NCBI RefSeq assembly: GCF_030052815.1 | Contig: NC_079498.1 | Coordinates: forward strand, 70,418,992-70,482,991 | DNA length: 64,000 nucleotides | Source: Hevea brasiliensis | Lineage: Eukaryota; Streptophyta; Magnoliopsida; Malpighiales; Euphorbiaceae | Reading direction: 5' to 3' | In this document: positions 1 through 12,980 of the stretch, in pieces | Layout of the letters: each line of letters opens with the position of its first letter | Position numbering within the stretch: position 1 is the first letter of the stretch | Position numbers and translations under genes: made by a program | The notes under the pieces: generated by a model | The model's input: only the letters and a program-made list of their open reading frames with translations | Told to the model about the DNA's origin: nothing | Databases searched by the model: none

Positions 1-692
1 CAAAATTCGTGATCTCCAATGCTGTTACCATGACTTTTGATATTGTCATTGAGCCCTTCTTCGAACCTTCTAAACTTCTCTGCCTCTGTAGGGACTATTT
101 CGCTCCCATAACGGCTAACAAATTCACGCTCATACTCTACCACTGATAATTGCCTATGTCTCAGACTGATAACTTCTCTTCTTCTCTCTTCTAAATACAC
201 TTTACTGACATACTTCTTCCTGAACTCTGTGAGGAAGAAATCCCAGGTGATCTGATCCGGTTGCACCTCACTAGTTACTATGTCCCACCACTGGTATGCA
301 TCATCTTGAAGTAGGGACACAGCACCCTCCAGGTTCTGCTCGAGGGTGCAATGAAGCTGTTTCAGCACTCTGACTGTTCTATCCAACCAGTTTTCCATTG
401 TCATAGGGTCATCCTCCTTCTTCCCAAAGAAATCCATAGCCCCATGTTTTCGCAGTTTCTTTAAATGGGACTTCTATGGTGCTAGTGGAGGTTGTCGCTG
501 TGGTTGTGGTGGTGGGATTGCCCCCATCATTTACCGGTAAAATTCAGTCATTTGCTAGAATAATGCAAACTGAGGTTGGACAGGTGCCTCAGCTGCTGGT
601 GGAGTAGATTCTCCCTTGCATCCAGATTCAGCCCTTAGTGGAGTACGACTCTCCACCTCTTCATCAACTGCTCTTTGAGAAGCAGGATGCAT
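1..692 (-). pseudogene. Gypsy I gag, N-terminal part (runs off the left edge)
   Basis: The minus strand from the ATG at 692 reads as a Ty3/gypsy capsid polyprotein up to the window edge. After a Pro/Gln-rich N terminus comes a recognisable retrotrans_gag core: a WLDRTVRVLKQLHC helix, then DDAYQWWD, then FFLTEFRKKYV and a YEREFVSRYG-like segment. These are the usual conserved blocks of the plant gypsy gag core. It is broken by three in-frame stops at 555-557 (TAG), 531-533 (TAA) and 474-476 (TAG), all in the poorly conserved N-terminal third. The zinc knuckle and pol lie beyond base 1. The primer-binding site and 5' LTR follow immediately at higher coordinates, so this is the 5' end of a minus-strand element. 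The family assignment is safe and the clade is not resolved. Confidence 0.85.
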
Positions 693-803
693 GTCCTAAT
701 CAAAATAAGAAAACAAACAGATCTGCATCAGTGTCACCTCAACACTTACAAATGCAATGCAATGGTATGTACTCTATCTAGGCCCAGAAACGCCTAAACC
801 AAT

Positions 804-815
804 ACTCTGATACCA
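804..815 (-). other. Primer-binding site of gypsy I
   Basis: On the minus strand this reads TGGTATCAGAGT, one mismatch from TGGTATCAGAGC, the site complementary to the 3' end of initiator-Met tRNA used by many plant LTR elements. It lies 5 bp inside the LTR edge at 821 and fixes the element's orientation. Confidence 0.85.
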
Positions 816-820
816 CTAAA

Positions 821-3706
821 TGTGACACCCCTTACCCGTCTACAGGGTAGCTGAGCAAGATATAACACACATTGTGCCAGAGCACCAAATCATATTTCCA
901 TTACAATTTACCTTTTTAATTCATTTATTTATAATTTTGATTAATCTAAATTTTTTGCAAATTTTATAGAAAATTCGTCAGAGTGCCTGCTGTAAATTAG
1001 AAAAATAGTTCTTCTGAATCTGTTAAAAACACTTTCAATATAATCATGATATCAATCTCAGTCAATCACCAACATATTTTCAACAATTTCTCAAATAACT
1101 TCAATATCTCAAAATTCAATTCGTTTCATATTATACTCAACTCAATAAGAAATACTCAAATTTATTACTGAACATGATTTATAGATGTTTACATCAAAAC
1201 GTAATTACATGAGTTTATAATATACATGACAAAATCAAAGTCTAATTACAAAATTTTACAAAATACAAAATACCAAAAGTAACCTAATGTCCTACAAATG
1301 CACTGCAAATGTGAGGTGACTCTAGACTCTGTGTGCAGATCTGAAAGTTCACCCGGTCTGAGGTCTTCTGGACTCCCTAGCTATGTCTCCAGTACCTGCA
1401 TGTGGCAAAAGCGGCACGCTAAGCAATTCTGCTTAGTGGTGACAATATAAAATAAAATAACTAAAATAAAATAAATGTGCAGAATGTATGTTTACATTTT
1501 AGGTAGACTTAGTTTCTTGTATTTAATGCAGTATTATTCGATTAAAATTTGGTAAGATTTATTTTCATTGCCCGAGTAACCCATACTAGTCGACTGGACT
1601 GGATAAATGAGTAAACTGGCACTGGGTACCAAGTACCTCGAACTATCACACCATCGGTCACATTGTGTCTCCCGGTGTGCAACAGAATAGCTAATAAGCT
1701 GTAATAATTATCAGGGATAAAACACAAGTATAACAACTCAATCAACATAGTCAAAGGCTATTATAATACAGAATGCCACATGAGGCCATAAAACATAGAA
1801 TGGCATGAAGCCATATGCAGTACTGCTAACAGAACCCTATTGGCATGCCAACCTATCCAAACCAATTTTGCTAGGTGTACTAGGGCATGTTACACTCTTA
1901 AATTGTACAATTCTTGAAATTTAAGTTAGGTATTACTATTCATTTCATTAGTCAACTAAAATGTTGACTTTTGCATAGGCAATAGGTACATTGGTTTTAA
2001 TACTCCCAACATACCACATTTTGCATTCTAAATTCATTGGTATTGGTTACCAATACCATTTCTAAGCTTAGTGTTAGTTGTTCAAAATTTTCAGATTTCA
2101 AGCTTTGTGTTTACTGTTCTATTGGTCATTTTTACAGTGGGAATTTGGCAAAGTTATCAACATGAAAGTTATTTCTTATTGTGTCTAGTTATATTTCCTT
2201 TTTTTAATCATTCAATTTGGAGTTTTGTAACTCAAGTTATGGCCTAAACACCATAACTGGCCGGATTGCGAACTTTCCAGATTTTCTGGACTGACCAAAT
2301 CTACAGTGTTTTGTATAGTGATTGCAGGTCACTTTTTGAACATGTTATGGTCAAAATTTGGGTTAGGTTTCTTCATAAAAGTTGTAGGTCTGTATCTCAG
2401 CTTTCTGCTGGTAAAATTTCAGGTCAATTGGACCTTTCTACACTGAGTTATGACTAAATGAATAAATACTATTCATTTGTTCATTTTGCCTAGGCAGAAT
2501 GTAGGTCACCCAGATTAGGGCAATTTTTAGGTCAACTTGGTTTGGTTTTCTGGGCAGGGTTTCTTCACCAAAGTTGTTCCATTATGTGTCTAGTTTCATG
2601 TCCAATTAGACTTGCACTAATTGAACCTGCACAACTCTAGTTATAGCTACTCAAACCTACTAGACTCACACCCACTCCTGGAGGTCCCCAAGGGCAGCAA
2701 CACTAACTTCAATTCCCACTAAACAAACCACTTCATTTCTTATTCAAACATAACCAAATGGTCACTAATTGACCATTAAAACTTACTTTTACCATTACAT
2801 GATCAAAGTCTCAATTTCATACCCAAACCCTAACTCAACCATCTCAAGTCATGCATTCACTTACCTTTTATTATCCTAAACAATAGGTTAGTATTAAGGG
2901 TAGCTAGGGTACCATTTTAATTCAAGAAAATCTTCAAAACCCTAACCAAGCCCAAGGTTGCTAAAATTTTAAGCAAGGCATACACATAATGTTTATTCAA
3001 TTTTCTTGTAAATTTGCATTCAATTTCACTCCTTCAGCATGAATTGAAAGAGAAAGATTAAGTATGGTCATATACCTCTAATGGAGTTAATCCCAAACTT
3101 GTAAAAGCTCCTCCTTTCTACTTCTTTTTGTTATTTTTAGCTTGCCTAAGGTGTATGAATAATTTTTTGTGAAGACAAAGATAAGTTTCAAGGTAATTTG
3201 GTGGGTTATGTCAAGCTTTCTTAAGCTTTCATGGAGGTGTGGAGTTAGGAGAGGTTTTCGACCAAGGAAGGAAGAAGAAGCATCTGATTTTTTTCTTTTC
3301 TTTTTCTGCCCATTAAGTCATTTTAACTAAGTTAATGCCATGTGTCAGCATTTGATTAGGTGGGAGGATTTTAATGACATCATAATGATGTCATAATTCC
3401 AATTTATTTCATTTTCTTTCCTTTTCTTGTCTACTTAATTTCAATTAAATTTTTAACAATATCTATTCATATTTTATGTCATATAAATTATTTATTTAAC
3501 AGGACAAGTTGGCCAGAAATTATCTTTGAAGACGAAATGACTAAAATGCCCTCCATTTGGCTTAACGAGCTAATATTGTGTGTACCGATTGATTAAATTT
3601 TTCTTGTGTTTTCTTAACATTTTATTGTCATTGGAACCCCAAAAATCCTTCCCTGAGGTCCCAAAAATTATTTCATAAAGTTTTCCCCGGGTCTATAGTT
3701 GTTAAC
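821..3706 (-). mobile_element. Gypsy I 5' LTR, internal-side portion
   Basis: This LTR begins on the plus strand with TGTGACACCCC directly after the PBS. It is interrupted at 3706 by a plus-strand solo LTR and resumes at 32630, ending GATGTTACA at 32864. Both pieces follow the same order as the other gypsy LTRs of the window: the end of the first piece (TTCCCCGGGTCTATAG) and the start of the second (TTCACCGTTACTTCCCC) line up with adjacent blocks in the LTRs at 25000 and 31700. The total length is about 3.1 kb. Short open frames inside it (for example near 1542-1754 and 2266-2457) have no coding character. Confidence 0.85.
3374..3394. promoter_or_regulatory. ATGACATCAT inverted repeat in gypsy I LTR
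   Basis: Two perfect 10-bp arms, ATGACATCAT and ATGATGTCAT, flank a single A. TGACATCA resembles plant bZIP (TGACG/ACGT-like) sites. Similar palindromes occupy the same LTR region in other gypsy elements of this window. A regulatory role is inferred only. Confidence 0.5.
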
Positions 3707-6700
3707 TATAACACCCCTATTTGCATAGCCTGGTATATGTTACTATTCCGATGACCGATATCGGTCTGGATAATTAAGAGGATTAGAATTATGTTTAAGA
3801 TACCTAGAAAAGCCCTAATTGAAAATAAATACTGATTACCAGATAGAAAAGTAAAAATAGGAAAAACAAAACACAAGGTTAAATGAGCCGAGAGTCACAG
3901 CAATGGGTGACCTTCTCTGGAAATGACTGCGAGGTCAATCGTAACTCAATTTTCGAACCGTAAAATGTGACGCTGCGGTCCTTAGGACTATTTCGAACAC
4001 AGTGGAAAAGAGAAAATCATGAAAAAGAATTGTCAAGCGAGTCAAATAATTAGGTCAACGAGCCAAAAGAAATATTGAATTATTTGCAAACCGAGTTGAA
4101 CCGGCGAGGGGCAATTTGGTCAATTGACCCCGAGAGCTGACTCTTGACCTAACTGTCCAATAAAATCGGAGAAAAGAAAATTTTGAGATCAACAATTAAA
4201 TTAAAGAACTAAGGAAAAATAAATGAAAAAGAAAAGAAAAAGAAAAAAAAGGGTTGAAAAAGGTTATTACATCATGCATGATGTAATAAACCTAATATTT
4301 AAATAATTGAAAATTTGGGGATAAATCTTAATAACTAAAAGACAAAATAAAAAGAAAAAAAAAGGTTTCTTCTTTCATTTTCCGTCACCTCTCATCTCTC
4401 TCTTATCTCTCTCTCATTTTTTCTTCTTTCACTATTGAAGCATACTTTCAAAGCTTCCTTAACCCAAAAATCAGCATTAAAACTTGTAGATTTCTTAATT
4501 AAATCTTGTAGTTAAACCTTGATAAGGAGTTTAACAACAAAAATAAAAAGAAAGGAAGAAGTTTGGAGAGGTGAAAAATTCTGCATAAAGGTTAGTAATT
4601 AACCACTAGATTTTTCTTTAGAATTATGTTTATATGCATGAGTTAATCTTGAAATTGTGGAAAAATTAAACAAAATCAAGCATGGTGGACTAAATAGAAA
4701 TTTGGCTAGCACTAGGTTAGGGTTTGAGAATGAATGAATTTGATGTATTTGAATGGGTGTTTAAGTTGAATTATGTATGTAAACTATGCATTGGTGATTG
4801 GAATTCATTAGATTTGAATTGCATGAAAATTAGGGTTTGGCACCTAGGGTTTGGGAGGCAAATATGTGAGAATTGGTCAAATGGTGTGTTTGATCTTGTT
4901 TGAGATGAAAAATGGTCATTTGTGACCAATTGAGATGTGTTGGAAGTGTTAGAAGTGAGTTTAAATTCGGATTCAAAATGGTCATTCTGCAGGCAGTAGG
5001 ACCAAGGTCCCTTTCAGGGACCAAAACTGACAATTTACAAGTCCAATTGGTGTTACACCAATTGGGAATGAAAATAGACACAAAATGGAACATTTTTCAT
5101 TCAGGAATCATGCCCAAAAAGTGACCAAAACCTAGTGAACAAATTGACCAAATCCGGATTAGGCAATCTGACCTGTACAAAAATGACCAAATAAACAGTG
5201 TTTATTCATTTGGCCATAACTTGGGCTAGGCAGGTCTAAATAACCTGAAATTTTATCAGTGAAAAGCTGAGATATAGGCCTAAAACTTTCATGAAGAACA
5301 CAAACCCAAATTATGCCCTTAACCAAGTCATTTGGCCATCGAAAGTTGGTGACCTAAAACTGCCAAAACCAGTTTGGTGCCTAGAAATCTGGGTTAAGTC
5401 CAATCCGGCAGCCATGATTCAAATGGCTATAACTTGAGCTACAAAACTCCAATTGGAGTGATTGAAAGAGGAGAATAAATTTAAGACAATAAGAAACAAT
5501 TTCTATGAAGAAAACTTAGCCAAATTCTAAAAGAAACATGACTAATGGAACAGTGCAACATAGGACACCAAAATTGAAAATTTGCAATTTTGCTTAAAAG
5601 ACTTAAAATTTGAGAAAACAACCAAAACCAACAAATTAGGTAACCAAAATGTGGTATGTGGGTAAAATTAGAATTCCCATACCTATTAATCATTAGAAAG
5701 TCAACAAATTGACTTGAATAGTGTCATGAATAGTAACCCTGAAATACAAATTTTGAAGAATGTCAAGTTTAGCATATTAAAGCTAGGTATAAGTAGATTT
5801 GAATTTATTTTTGGAGTTATGATAAATGGTGATATTGAAACACTGTAAAACTGTGTGTTTCAGTGGAAAAGAATACTGGGAAAGAACCCGAGACATCGAG
5901 TTAAGGCCAAGAGGCGACTTGTATAAGGTTTGTGCACAACTAACTAATTTTTTACTTTTCACTTCTAAATTGATTTGAACAAGTTTATTTTATGATTTAT
6001 AATTTTGTTGTGTTGAGGATTTTAATTTGTTGAATGAAATTGTATAAATTAAAAATAAATTTTTCTTATGCATTTAAGGATTTATTGTATGGTTTTGAGG
6101 ATTGTAAATTTTAAGTTTGATGTGTTGCCAACCTTGAGCATGAATTTATGATGATTAAATATGTTGATGATTTGTAAACACTTTGTAAATAGAAATTGTT
6201 TTGAATATGATTTGAAACCACAGTTGACATGGCAAAATGTGTTGTGAATTCTCATTAGCTTGTCTAGTGAGATATCTCCTCCACTAGATGGGGCGATTCC
6301 TTCCTCTCTGGCTTGCCAGTTGGGGAAGAGTTTGAATGAGTACTCATATATACTAGCTAGTCTTTGTTCCTCCCTTTTAGCCTCGGTTATTGGGAGAGTG
6401 TGAAATGTCGTGGTGTACAACACGGCATCTATTTGAATTTTGGGTCATGGGTTCAACTGTGTGAATTGTTGGCAACGCCCTTTAAATTATGCATAGTTTG
6501 ATAAATTGTGGTTGAAATAAATAATTTGTTAGTGATTCAAAATATTTTTGTATTGTTTCAGGATTTAAAAGAAATGTAGATAAATAGTTACTATTTGATC
6601 AAAATGTTATTCAAATGAATAATTTACATAAATGAAAATATTGATTTCTGAATGTTATGAATTTTGAAGAATTTAGAAATTTTAAATTTTTATTTGTTAT

Positions 6701-7327
6701 GAATTGTCAAGCATAACTTATATTAAGTTTTAAATTATTAGTTTGTGCACCAATGAGTTCACCACTCAGAGATAGCTTTGTATGCTGTCGCAGGTGAAAG
6801 AAAATATAAAACAGCTGAGCAAGATTACTAAAAGGCATAGTGAGACTATCTTCGGGTATATCATAGGTATACCCTTGTACTTTAGATTTTGATATAATTC
6901 TGTAATTGTATGTATGAAATTTACTTTGAGCAGCTGTACCAACTCTTTTGTAATATATTTTTAGATTGTAATGAAATACAAATTATTATAAGGTCATCTT
7001 GAGATTTTATGTATTTATAAAGTTTTGCACTACTAAATTTTTAATGATCTCATGAATGTAAATATTAATTTTGTTACCTTAATGAGAGGTTTCAATGTTT
7101 GATTTAATTTAAACTGTGTATTGAATTGCTTTTGTTATTTTGTGAAATGAGATTGAATAATGGAGTTGTGATTGAAAAAAATATTAAGAGTGACTTTATT
7201 TTCAGCTTTTGAAGAACTATTTTCTCAAAATACAGATGGCACTCTACCGAAATTTTTGTAATAATTGCAGAGATTTTAAATATCTAAAAATTTAATTTAT
7301 GTTTGGACTTTAAATAAAGGTTTTTAG
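3707..7327 (+). mobile_element. Solo gypsy LTR alpha, left part
   Basis: A plus-strand LTR of the same family as the 3.45 kb LTRs at 37758 and 57564. It starts TATAACACCCC (the canonical TGTAACACCCC with G to A) and breaks off at 7327 where copia A is inserted. The remaining end is at 32472-32629 and finishes GGTGTGACA. The flanks TTAAC (3702-3706) and TTAAT (32630-32634) are a 5-bp target-site duplication with one change. No PBS, coding region or second LTR belongs to it, so it is a solo LTR left by LTR-LTR recombination, then split. No coding content is supported inside. Confidence 0.85.
4264..4289. promoter_or_regulatory. 26-bp perfect palindrome in LTR alpha
   Basis: The arms TTATTACATCATG and CATGATGTAATAA are exact reverse complements with no loop. 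The palindrome lies just upstream of a pyrimidine-rich stretch (about 4365-4430) and corresponds in position to the palindromes in the LTRs at 40606, 48881 and 60444. Confidence 0.5.
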
Positions 7328-9411
7328 TGAAAGAACGAAAGCGTGAAAAACACAAGTTTATACCATTGAATTCAAAAATTTTCACCTAGGGTCACATGCA
7401 TCATGCAAAATTTACTTTTATCTATTTGATTTCAATGATAAACAACATATTAAAACTCTTTTAATATATTTTTGGATCTGTATTTTCCATTTAAGATTTT
7501 AAAATTAATCAGATTAATTTTAGAACCCTAGATTAAATCAAGAACGATTACACTAACCTCTTGATGCACTGCAGCGTGTCTGCGCCTTTGAGATTTGTCT
7601 TCAGGACACCAGATGTTGTCCCTCTAGTTTGTCCACACCTAGAACACCTATGGCAGCCCTTGAACAGCTTCTAAAGCTTTTTCTATTAATTAGAAATTCA
7701 AGTTCTGCCTTTAAGAGATTAGAGATGTAAATAGGACACTAAAAACAATTTCTAGTGTTCTTAATTCAAGAGAATGATGGCTAATCTCTTTGAATTGATG
7801 ACAGATGAAGAAGAATAGATGGAGAGCCTCAAAATGACGTGACAAAGGAGAGGAGTGGCTGCTGGTTGTTTTTCTTTTTCATAACAATACTTATATAGCT
7901 AGGTTAACACATTAAACCCTTACCACATGTCACCCTTTTATTAGCTCTAGGTTTAAGTGACCCAATCACATTGTGTCAAGTATCAAACCTATATTTAATC
8001 TTGATTTTAATCATCTTACATGATTAAAAAAAAAACATTTGGCAAGTTTATGTATAATCCCATGTGTCACCATCTCATGGTGCCACGTGTCACACTGCAA
8101 AATGACCAAAATGCCCCTGTGTCTTAATTTTGAGTTCTTAACCCAAAATAATTATTTTTCTTCTTCTAATTTATATCAAATATAAATTAATTAATTAATC
8201 TCTATTAATTAATTTCTCATTAATTAAATTCATATTTAAACACTTTAAATATAAATTTAACTTATACTATACATCCAATAATCTAGATTTGGTTTCAAGT
8301 CATGCTAGGGACTTTGCAATTTAATTGCAAAACAAACCTATTTAATTAATCAATTAAACTCTTTAATTAATTAATTAAATCATATTTAAATAGGTGATAA
8401 CTTGTGTATGTGTGTGACTTACTAGGCTCATCACTAATTGGCAATGAGACATGATATCAACTCTTAATATCATTAGAACTCTTTCTTACCCTAAATGATT
8501 TCTCTAAATCATTTTATGAACCTCATAGACCATGGTTAACACCTAGCATAGCATGCCATGGCCACCCAATTAGTAATAAGGTTTACCTTAAATGAACCTA
8601 TAATCATATGTTACCATGCACTAGAATCTCTCTGTTACAAAATCCTAACTCAAGCTGGAGTCATGGTTTATGTCAAACTCCATTTGCTATGAATATTATG
8701 TTCTCTTTTAATTCTAGTTCTTGATTAAAAAGATTTTCTCATCAGAAACTCTTTTCTGAATAAATCTATCTGTCCTGGCCAAGAACTTAAAACATCAAGA
8801 ACAATTAAATGAACATAGGATGTTATCTCTATTTACTTAGGGGAACAGATTCCATCTTGATCAACACCTACCTCCATATATAACTAGTAGGAGCCAACAG
8901 ATGCCCATATACCCATACACAGTACAAGTATGAAAGCAATATCAAACTCAAACTACCTATATACAAGATAACTGTGCTATCTCAGGTCTAAAGATTATAT
9001 GCACTGATATGATTTATGAAAAAACATTGACAAGAGTAAACTCCATGTGCTTGTCATAAGTATCACTGGTTCCGCCTACTTATCATTTATAAGTGCCTAT
9101 CATGTTTGTCATATGGCATAAGACTTACCATTCCATCTTATTTATATCTCATATAAATAACTTGGTAATAAACATGAATACAATCTTTCTGGATAAGTCA
9201 TGTCCTTATTATGAAGTATCCTCGATTGTGAACCTATTTATGATACTTTGTGCTAGAAATATTGTCACTCATATTCTTAACAACTTAAGAATAATATTTC
9301 TAACAAAATATCAATGGACCTTTTCTATTACACATAAATATATTATGTAAACGGAAAAAGTGGAAATGCCTTTTATTAATAAAAATATGTACAAGATACA
9401 TACTACTAACA
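7328..9411 (-). repeat. Copia A 3' LTR
   Basis: About 2.08 kb, reverse complement of the copia B LTRs (15110-17209 and 22536-24638) over its whole length. On the minus strand it starts TGTTAGTAGTATG and ends TTCTTTCA. Next to its start it lacks about 26 bp that are present in the other three LTR copies. The missing piece lies between two AGTATG repeats, which suggests a slippage deletion. Confidence 0.92.
7890..7897 (-). promoter_or_regulatory. Probable TATA box of the copia LTR
   Basis: TATATAAG on the minus strand, inside the LTR between AT-rich upstream sequence and the leader-proximal half. The corresponding site in copia B 5' LTR is TATTTAAG. It is the best core-promoter candidate in this LTR. 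Transcription start is not observable here. Confidence 0.5.
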
Positions 9412-9424
9412 ATCTCCCACTAGC
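9412..9424 (-). other. Polypurine tract of copia A
   Basis: GCTAGTGGGAGAT on the minus strand, directly abutting the 3' LTR and just past the pol stop codon at 9426. The identical sequence sits at the same place in copia B. Confidence 0.85.
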
Positions 9425-9425
9425 A

Positions 9426-12118
9426 CTAGAGCCATTCATTACAATATCTTAGACCTATCTTCTCAAGATGTCGGTCTAACTGAGTCTGTGACATAGGCTT
9501 AGTGAATGGATCAGCTGGATTTTCAGCTGATGCTATTTTCTGCATGGCTGCATCGCCTCGCCCAACTATTTCTCTGATAATGTGGTAGTGCCTTTCTATG
9601 TGTTTGGATTTTTTATGAGACTTTGGTTCTTTAGCCTGTATGACTGCTCCATTGTTGTCACAGTGTAGTGGAACTACTGACTCAATAGAAGGAACTACTA
9701 TAAGTTCTGTCACGAACTTCTTTATCCAAACAGCTTCCTTTGCAGCATCTGATACAGTAATATACTTAGCCTCTGTAGTGGAATCTGTAGTCGTGCTCTG
9801 TTTGGAACTCTTCCAACTAACTGCACCTCTATTATAAATGAACACATATCTAGAGGTAGACTTTCTATCATCGATATCTGATTAGAAATCAGAATTAGTA
9901 TAACCATCCAATTGCAAGTCTCCACCTCCATAAATCAAGAATAAATCCTTAGTTCTTCTCAAGTACTTAAGGATATTCTTAACAGCTATCCAGTGTTCCA
10001 AACCTGGATTGGATTGATACATGCTAGTCAAACCAACAGCATATGCGATATCCAGCATAGTACACAACATTGCATACATTAAACTTCCAATAGCCGAAGC
10101 ATATGGAATCCTGGCCATCTTATCTCTTTCTTCAGGTGTCTTTGGAGACATCTCTTTAGAAAGGTGGATACCATGTCTCACTGGTAACAATCCTCTCTAG
10201 GAATCAAGTATGTTAAACCTCTTTAACACATTTTCCAAGTATAGCCAAGTATAGACTTTGTGATAAACCAATTATTCTTTTCGCCCTATCTCTATAGATG
10301 CGAATCCCAAGAATATAGGTTATCTCCCCTAAGTCTTTCATGGAGAATGTATTTGACAATCATACCTTTATAGTTGTCAACATACCTGTGTCATTACCCA
10401 TCAACAGTATGTCATCCACATATAAGACAAGGAAAGTGATAGCACTGTCACTAACCTTCTTATATACACATGGCTCATCCTCATTTTTGATAAAACCAAA
10501 GGATTTAATGGCTTCATCAAAACGGATGTTCCAACTCCTCGAAGCTTGTTTCAACTCATAAATGGATCGCTTTAGCTTGCATACCTTGGAACCATCTTGG
10601 GATTCAAAACCCCTAGGTTGTTCCATGAAAATGTTTTCTTCAATGTATCCATTGAGAAATGCTATTTTGACATCCATCTGCCAAATCTCATAATCATAGT
10701 ATGCAGCTATTGCTAATAAAATCCTAATTGATTTAAGCATGGCAACAGGCGAGAAAGTCTCCTCATAGTCGACTCCTTGCCTTTGGCGAAACCCTTTCGC
10801 TACTAGCCTTGCCATATAGGTCTCTACCTTTCCATCAGAACCAATTTTCTTCTTGAAGACCCATTTGTTCCCTATAGGTATAATACCTTCAGGTGGGTCA
10901 ACAAGATCTCAAACTTGATTCTTATACATGGAATCAATCTCGGATTTCATAGCATCAATCCATTTTGAAGAGTCTATATCTGATATAGCTTCTTCATGGG
11001 TAAGTGGATCATCTCCATGATCTACTTCTTCATGAGTAGACAACTCTTGTTCTTCTTCATGAAGAAAACCATATCTCACTGGTGGGTGAGATACCCTGGT
11101 TGTTTTACGAGGAACAGCTGTAGATGTTTCATCAACGGGTATAGGTTGACTAGATGGATCTATATCCATCTGATCTGTTGGTTGTTCAGAATTCTCCAAT
11201 TCTAACTCTATTTGCCTTCCTTTGCCTCCTTCTTGAACAAACTATTGTTCAAGAAATGTGGCACCTCTACTTATCACAACCTTTTGTGAAGTAGGCAAAT
11301 AAAAATAATATCCAAAACTATCTTTTGGATATCCAACAAATCGACCTTTTTTCTAATCTGGTTTCCAATTTATCAGTGTTCAGCTTTTTAATATAAGCTG
11401 GACAACTCCAAATCTTAACATGCTTAAGACTTGGTTTTCTTCCATGCCATATCTCATAAGGTGTGGAAGAAACTGATTTTGATGGAATCCTATTCAGAAT
11501 ATACAAAGCTAATTCTAATGCAAATCCTCAAAAGAAGATTGGCATATCAGTATAGCTCATCATACTACATACCATATCCAACAGGGTACGATTTCTCCTT
11601 TCAGATACACCATTCAGCTATGGCGTTCCTGGAGGAGTCAGCTGAGAAACAATGCCATGCTCTCTCAAGTATTCATCAAATTCAGTACTCAAATATTCAC
11701 CTCCACGATCTGATCGAAGAGCTTTAATACTCTTTCCTGTTTAATTTTCTACTTCAGATTTAAATTCTTTAAACTTTTCAAAGGATTCATGTTTGTATTT
11801 CATCAAATACAAATACCCAAATCTTGATTTCTCATCAGTAAAGGTAATAAAATAATGAAAGCCCCCTCTAGCCATTTCTTTAAATGGACCACATACATCA
11901 CTATGTATTAGCTCTAAAATATTTTCAGCTCTTTGCCCTTGTCCAACAAAGGGTGATCTAGTCATTTTGCTCTGAAGGAAAGATTCACAAGTTGGAGTAA
12001 GCTCAGAGCCCAATGAGGATAGAATCCCCATTTTCTCCAGTTTTGCAATCATATCTTCTGCAACATGACATAACCTTAAGTGCCAAATATATTTTGAACT
12101 TGAGTTGGTTTTCACCAT
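9426..12118 (-). pseudogene. Copia A pol: pre-integrase, integrase, RT and RNase H
   Basis: Ty1/copia pol on the minus strand in several broken frames. In order: GAG_pre-integrase (WHLRLCHVAE, about 12085-12060; one motif Cys has become Phe in CESFLQ), integrase core (HSDVCGPF near 11900, RSDRGGEY, NGVSERR near 11620), then RT (NQVWDLVDPPEG region near 10900, QMDVKIAFLNGYIEENI near 10670, intact YVDD near 10410), and RNase H ending HLEKIGLRYCNEWL at 9426. Copia order (integrase before RT) is clear. It is interrupted by several stops and frameshifts, among them an in-frame stop near 11741 and frame changes near 11330, 10200 and 9880. The protease that should precede the pre-integrase domain is absent. 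Confidence 0.9.
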
Positions 12119-12140
12119 AGCACTGCATTCTTTTAGATTG

Positions 12141-12980
12141 CTATACTCTGGCTAGTGGAAACACTTTCTTACTGGCAATGGAAACACTTTCTTGTTGGCA
12201 GTGGAAACACTTTCCTTTGCCTTTGTCAGCTTTGGTTTTCCTTTTCTGTTTAGCTATTTTCTTGGAAGGACAAGGAATCTGAGGTTTCTGTTTCTTATTG
12301 CCCTTCTTCTTGTTGGACTTTCCAGCAGAAGAAGATGCAATCAAAGCTACCTCTTTTCCTTTATTGTTCGGCATATTCTTTTGGGCAATAACCAGCATGT
12401 TGAGTAAACCAGCTAAGGTGCATTCCTGTTGAGTCATATGAAAATTTGTCATAAAATTCCCAAAAGACTCAGGAAGGGACTGAAGGATCAAATCCGTCTG
12501 TAGTTGGAAATCCATGTTGAAGTCAAGATGTTCCAACTGCTCAATCAGCCGAATCATCTTGTGGACATGATCCCCAACATTCTATCCCTCAAACATCCTC
12601 ATATGGAATAGCCGTCTAGATATCTCATACCTAGCATTCCTGTTGTGCTCACCATACAACTCTTGTAGGTGAAGGAGGATCTCACTCGCACTCAACATGT
12701 TCTCATGCTGCTTTTGTAACTCATTACTCATGGAAGCAAGCATGTAACACTTAGCTCTCATATCATGCTCCTTCCACTTGTCCAAAGTTTCATGTTCCTT
12801 TTGTGTGGCCTCTGGAGGTAAGGGACCAGGAACATTTAAATCTGGAACATATCCTATATGTTCAAGGTTCAGGACAATTTTCAAATTTCTTAGCCAATCA
12901 GACAGATTAGGTCCTGTCAACCTATTGCGATCAAGTATGCTTGCAAGGATATTGGATGGTGGTGGTTGTTCTGTGCTCAT
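12141..12980 (-). pseudogene. Copia A gag
   Basis: Starts MSTEQPPPSNILASILDRNR at 12980. The RLTGPNLSDWLRNLKIVL block followed by a helical region (LHLQELYGEH, LQTDLILQSLP) is typical of the copia gag_2/UBN2 type. One in-frame TAG interrupts it near 12582 (MFEG then NVGDHVHKM). The C terminus is Lys-rich and reaches CFHC, the first half of a CCHC zinc knuckle. The rest of the knuckle is replaced by a 23-bp tandem repeat, after which the frame closes at 12141. The following pol frame is shifted by one, so gag and pol are not continuous in this copy. Confidence 0.85.
12156..12214 (-). repeat. 23-bp tandem repeat in the zinc-knuckle position, 3 copies
   Basis: TGGAAACACTTTC recurs at 12156, 12179 and 12202, a period of 23 bp. 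Copia B has four copies of the same unit. Because 23 is not a multiple of 3, copy number changes the reading frame between gag and pol. Confidence 0.85.

Noticed and set aside
804..815. TGGTATCAGAGC-type sequences as possible tRNA gene pieces
   Set aside because: Only the primer-binding complement of a tRNA 3' end is present, always beside an LTR edge. No cloverleaf could be drawn.
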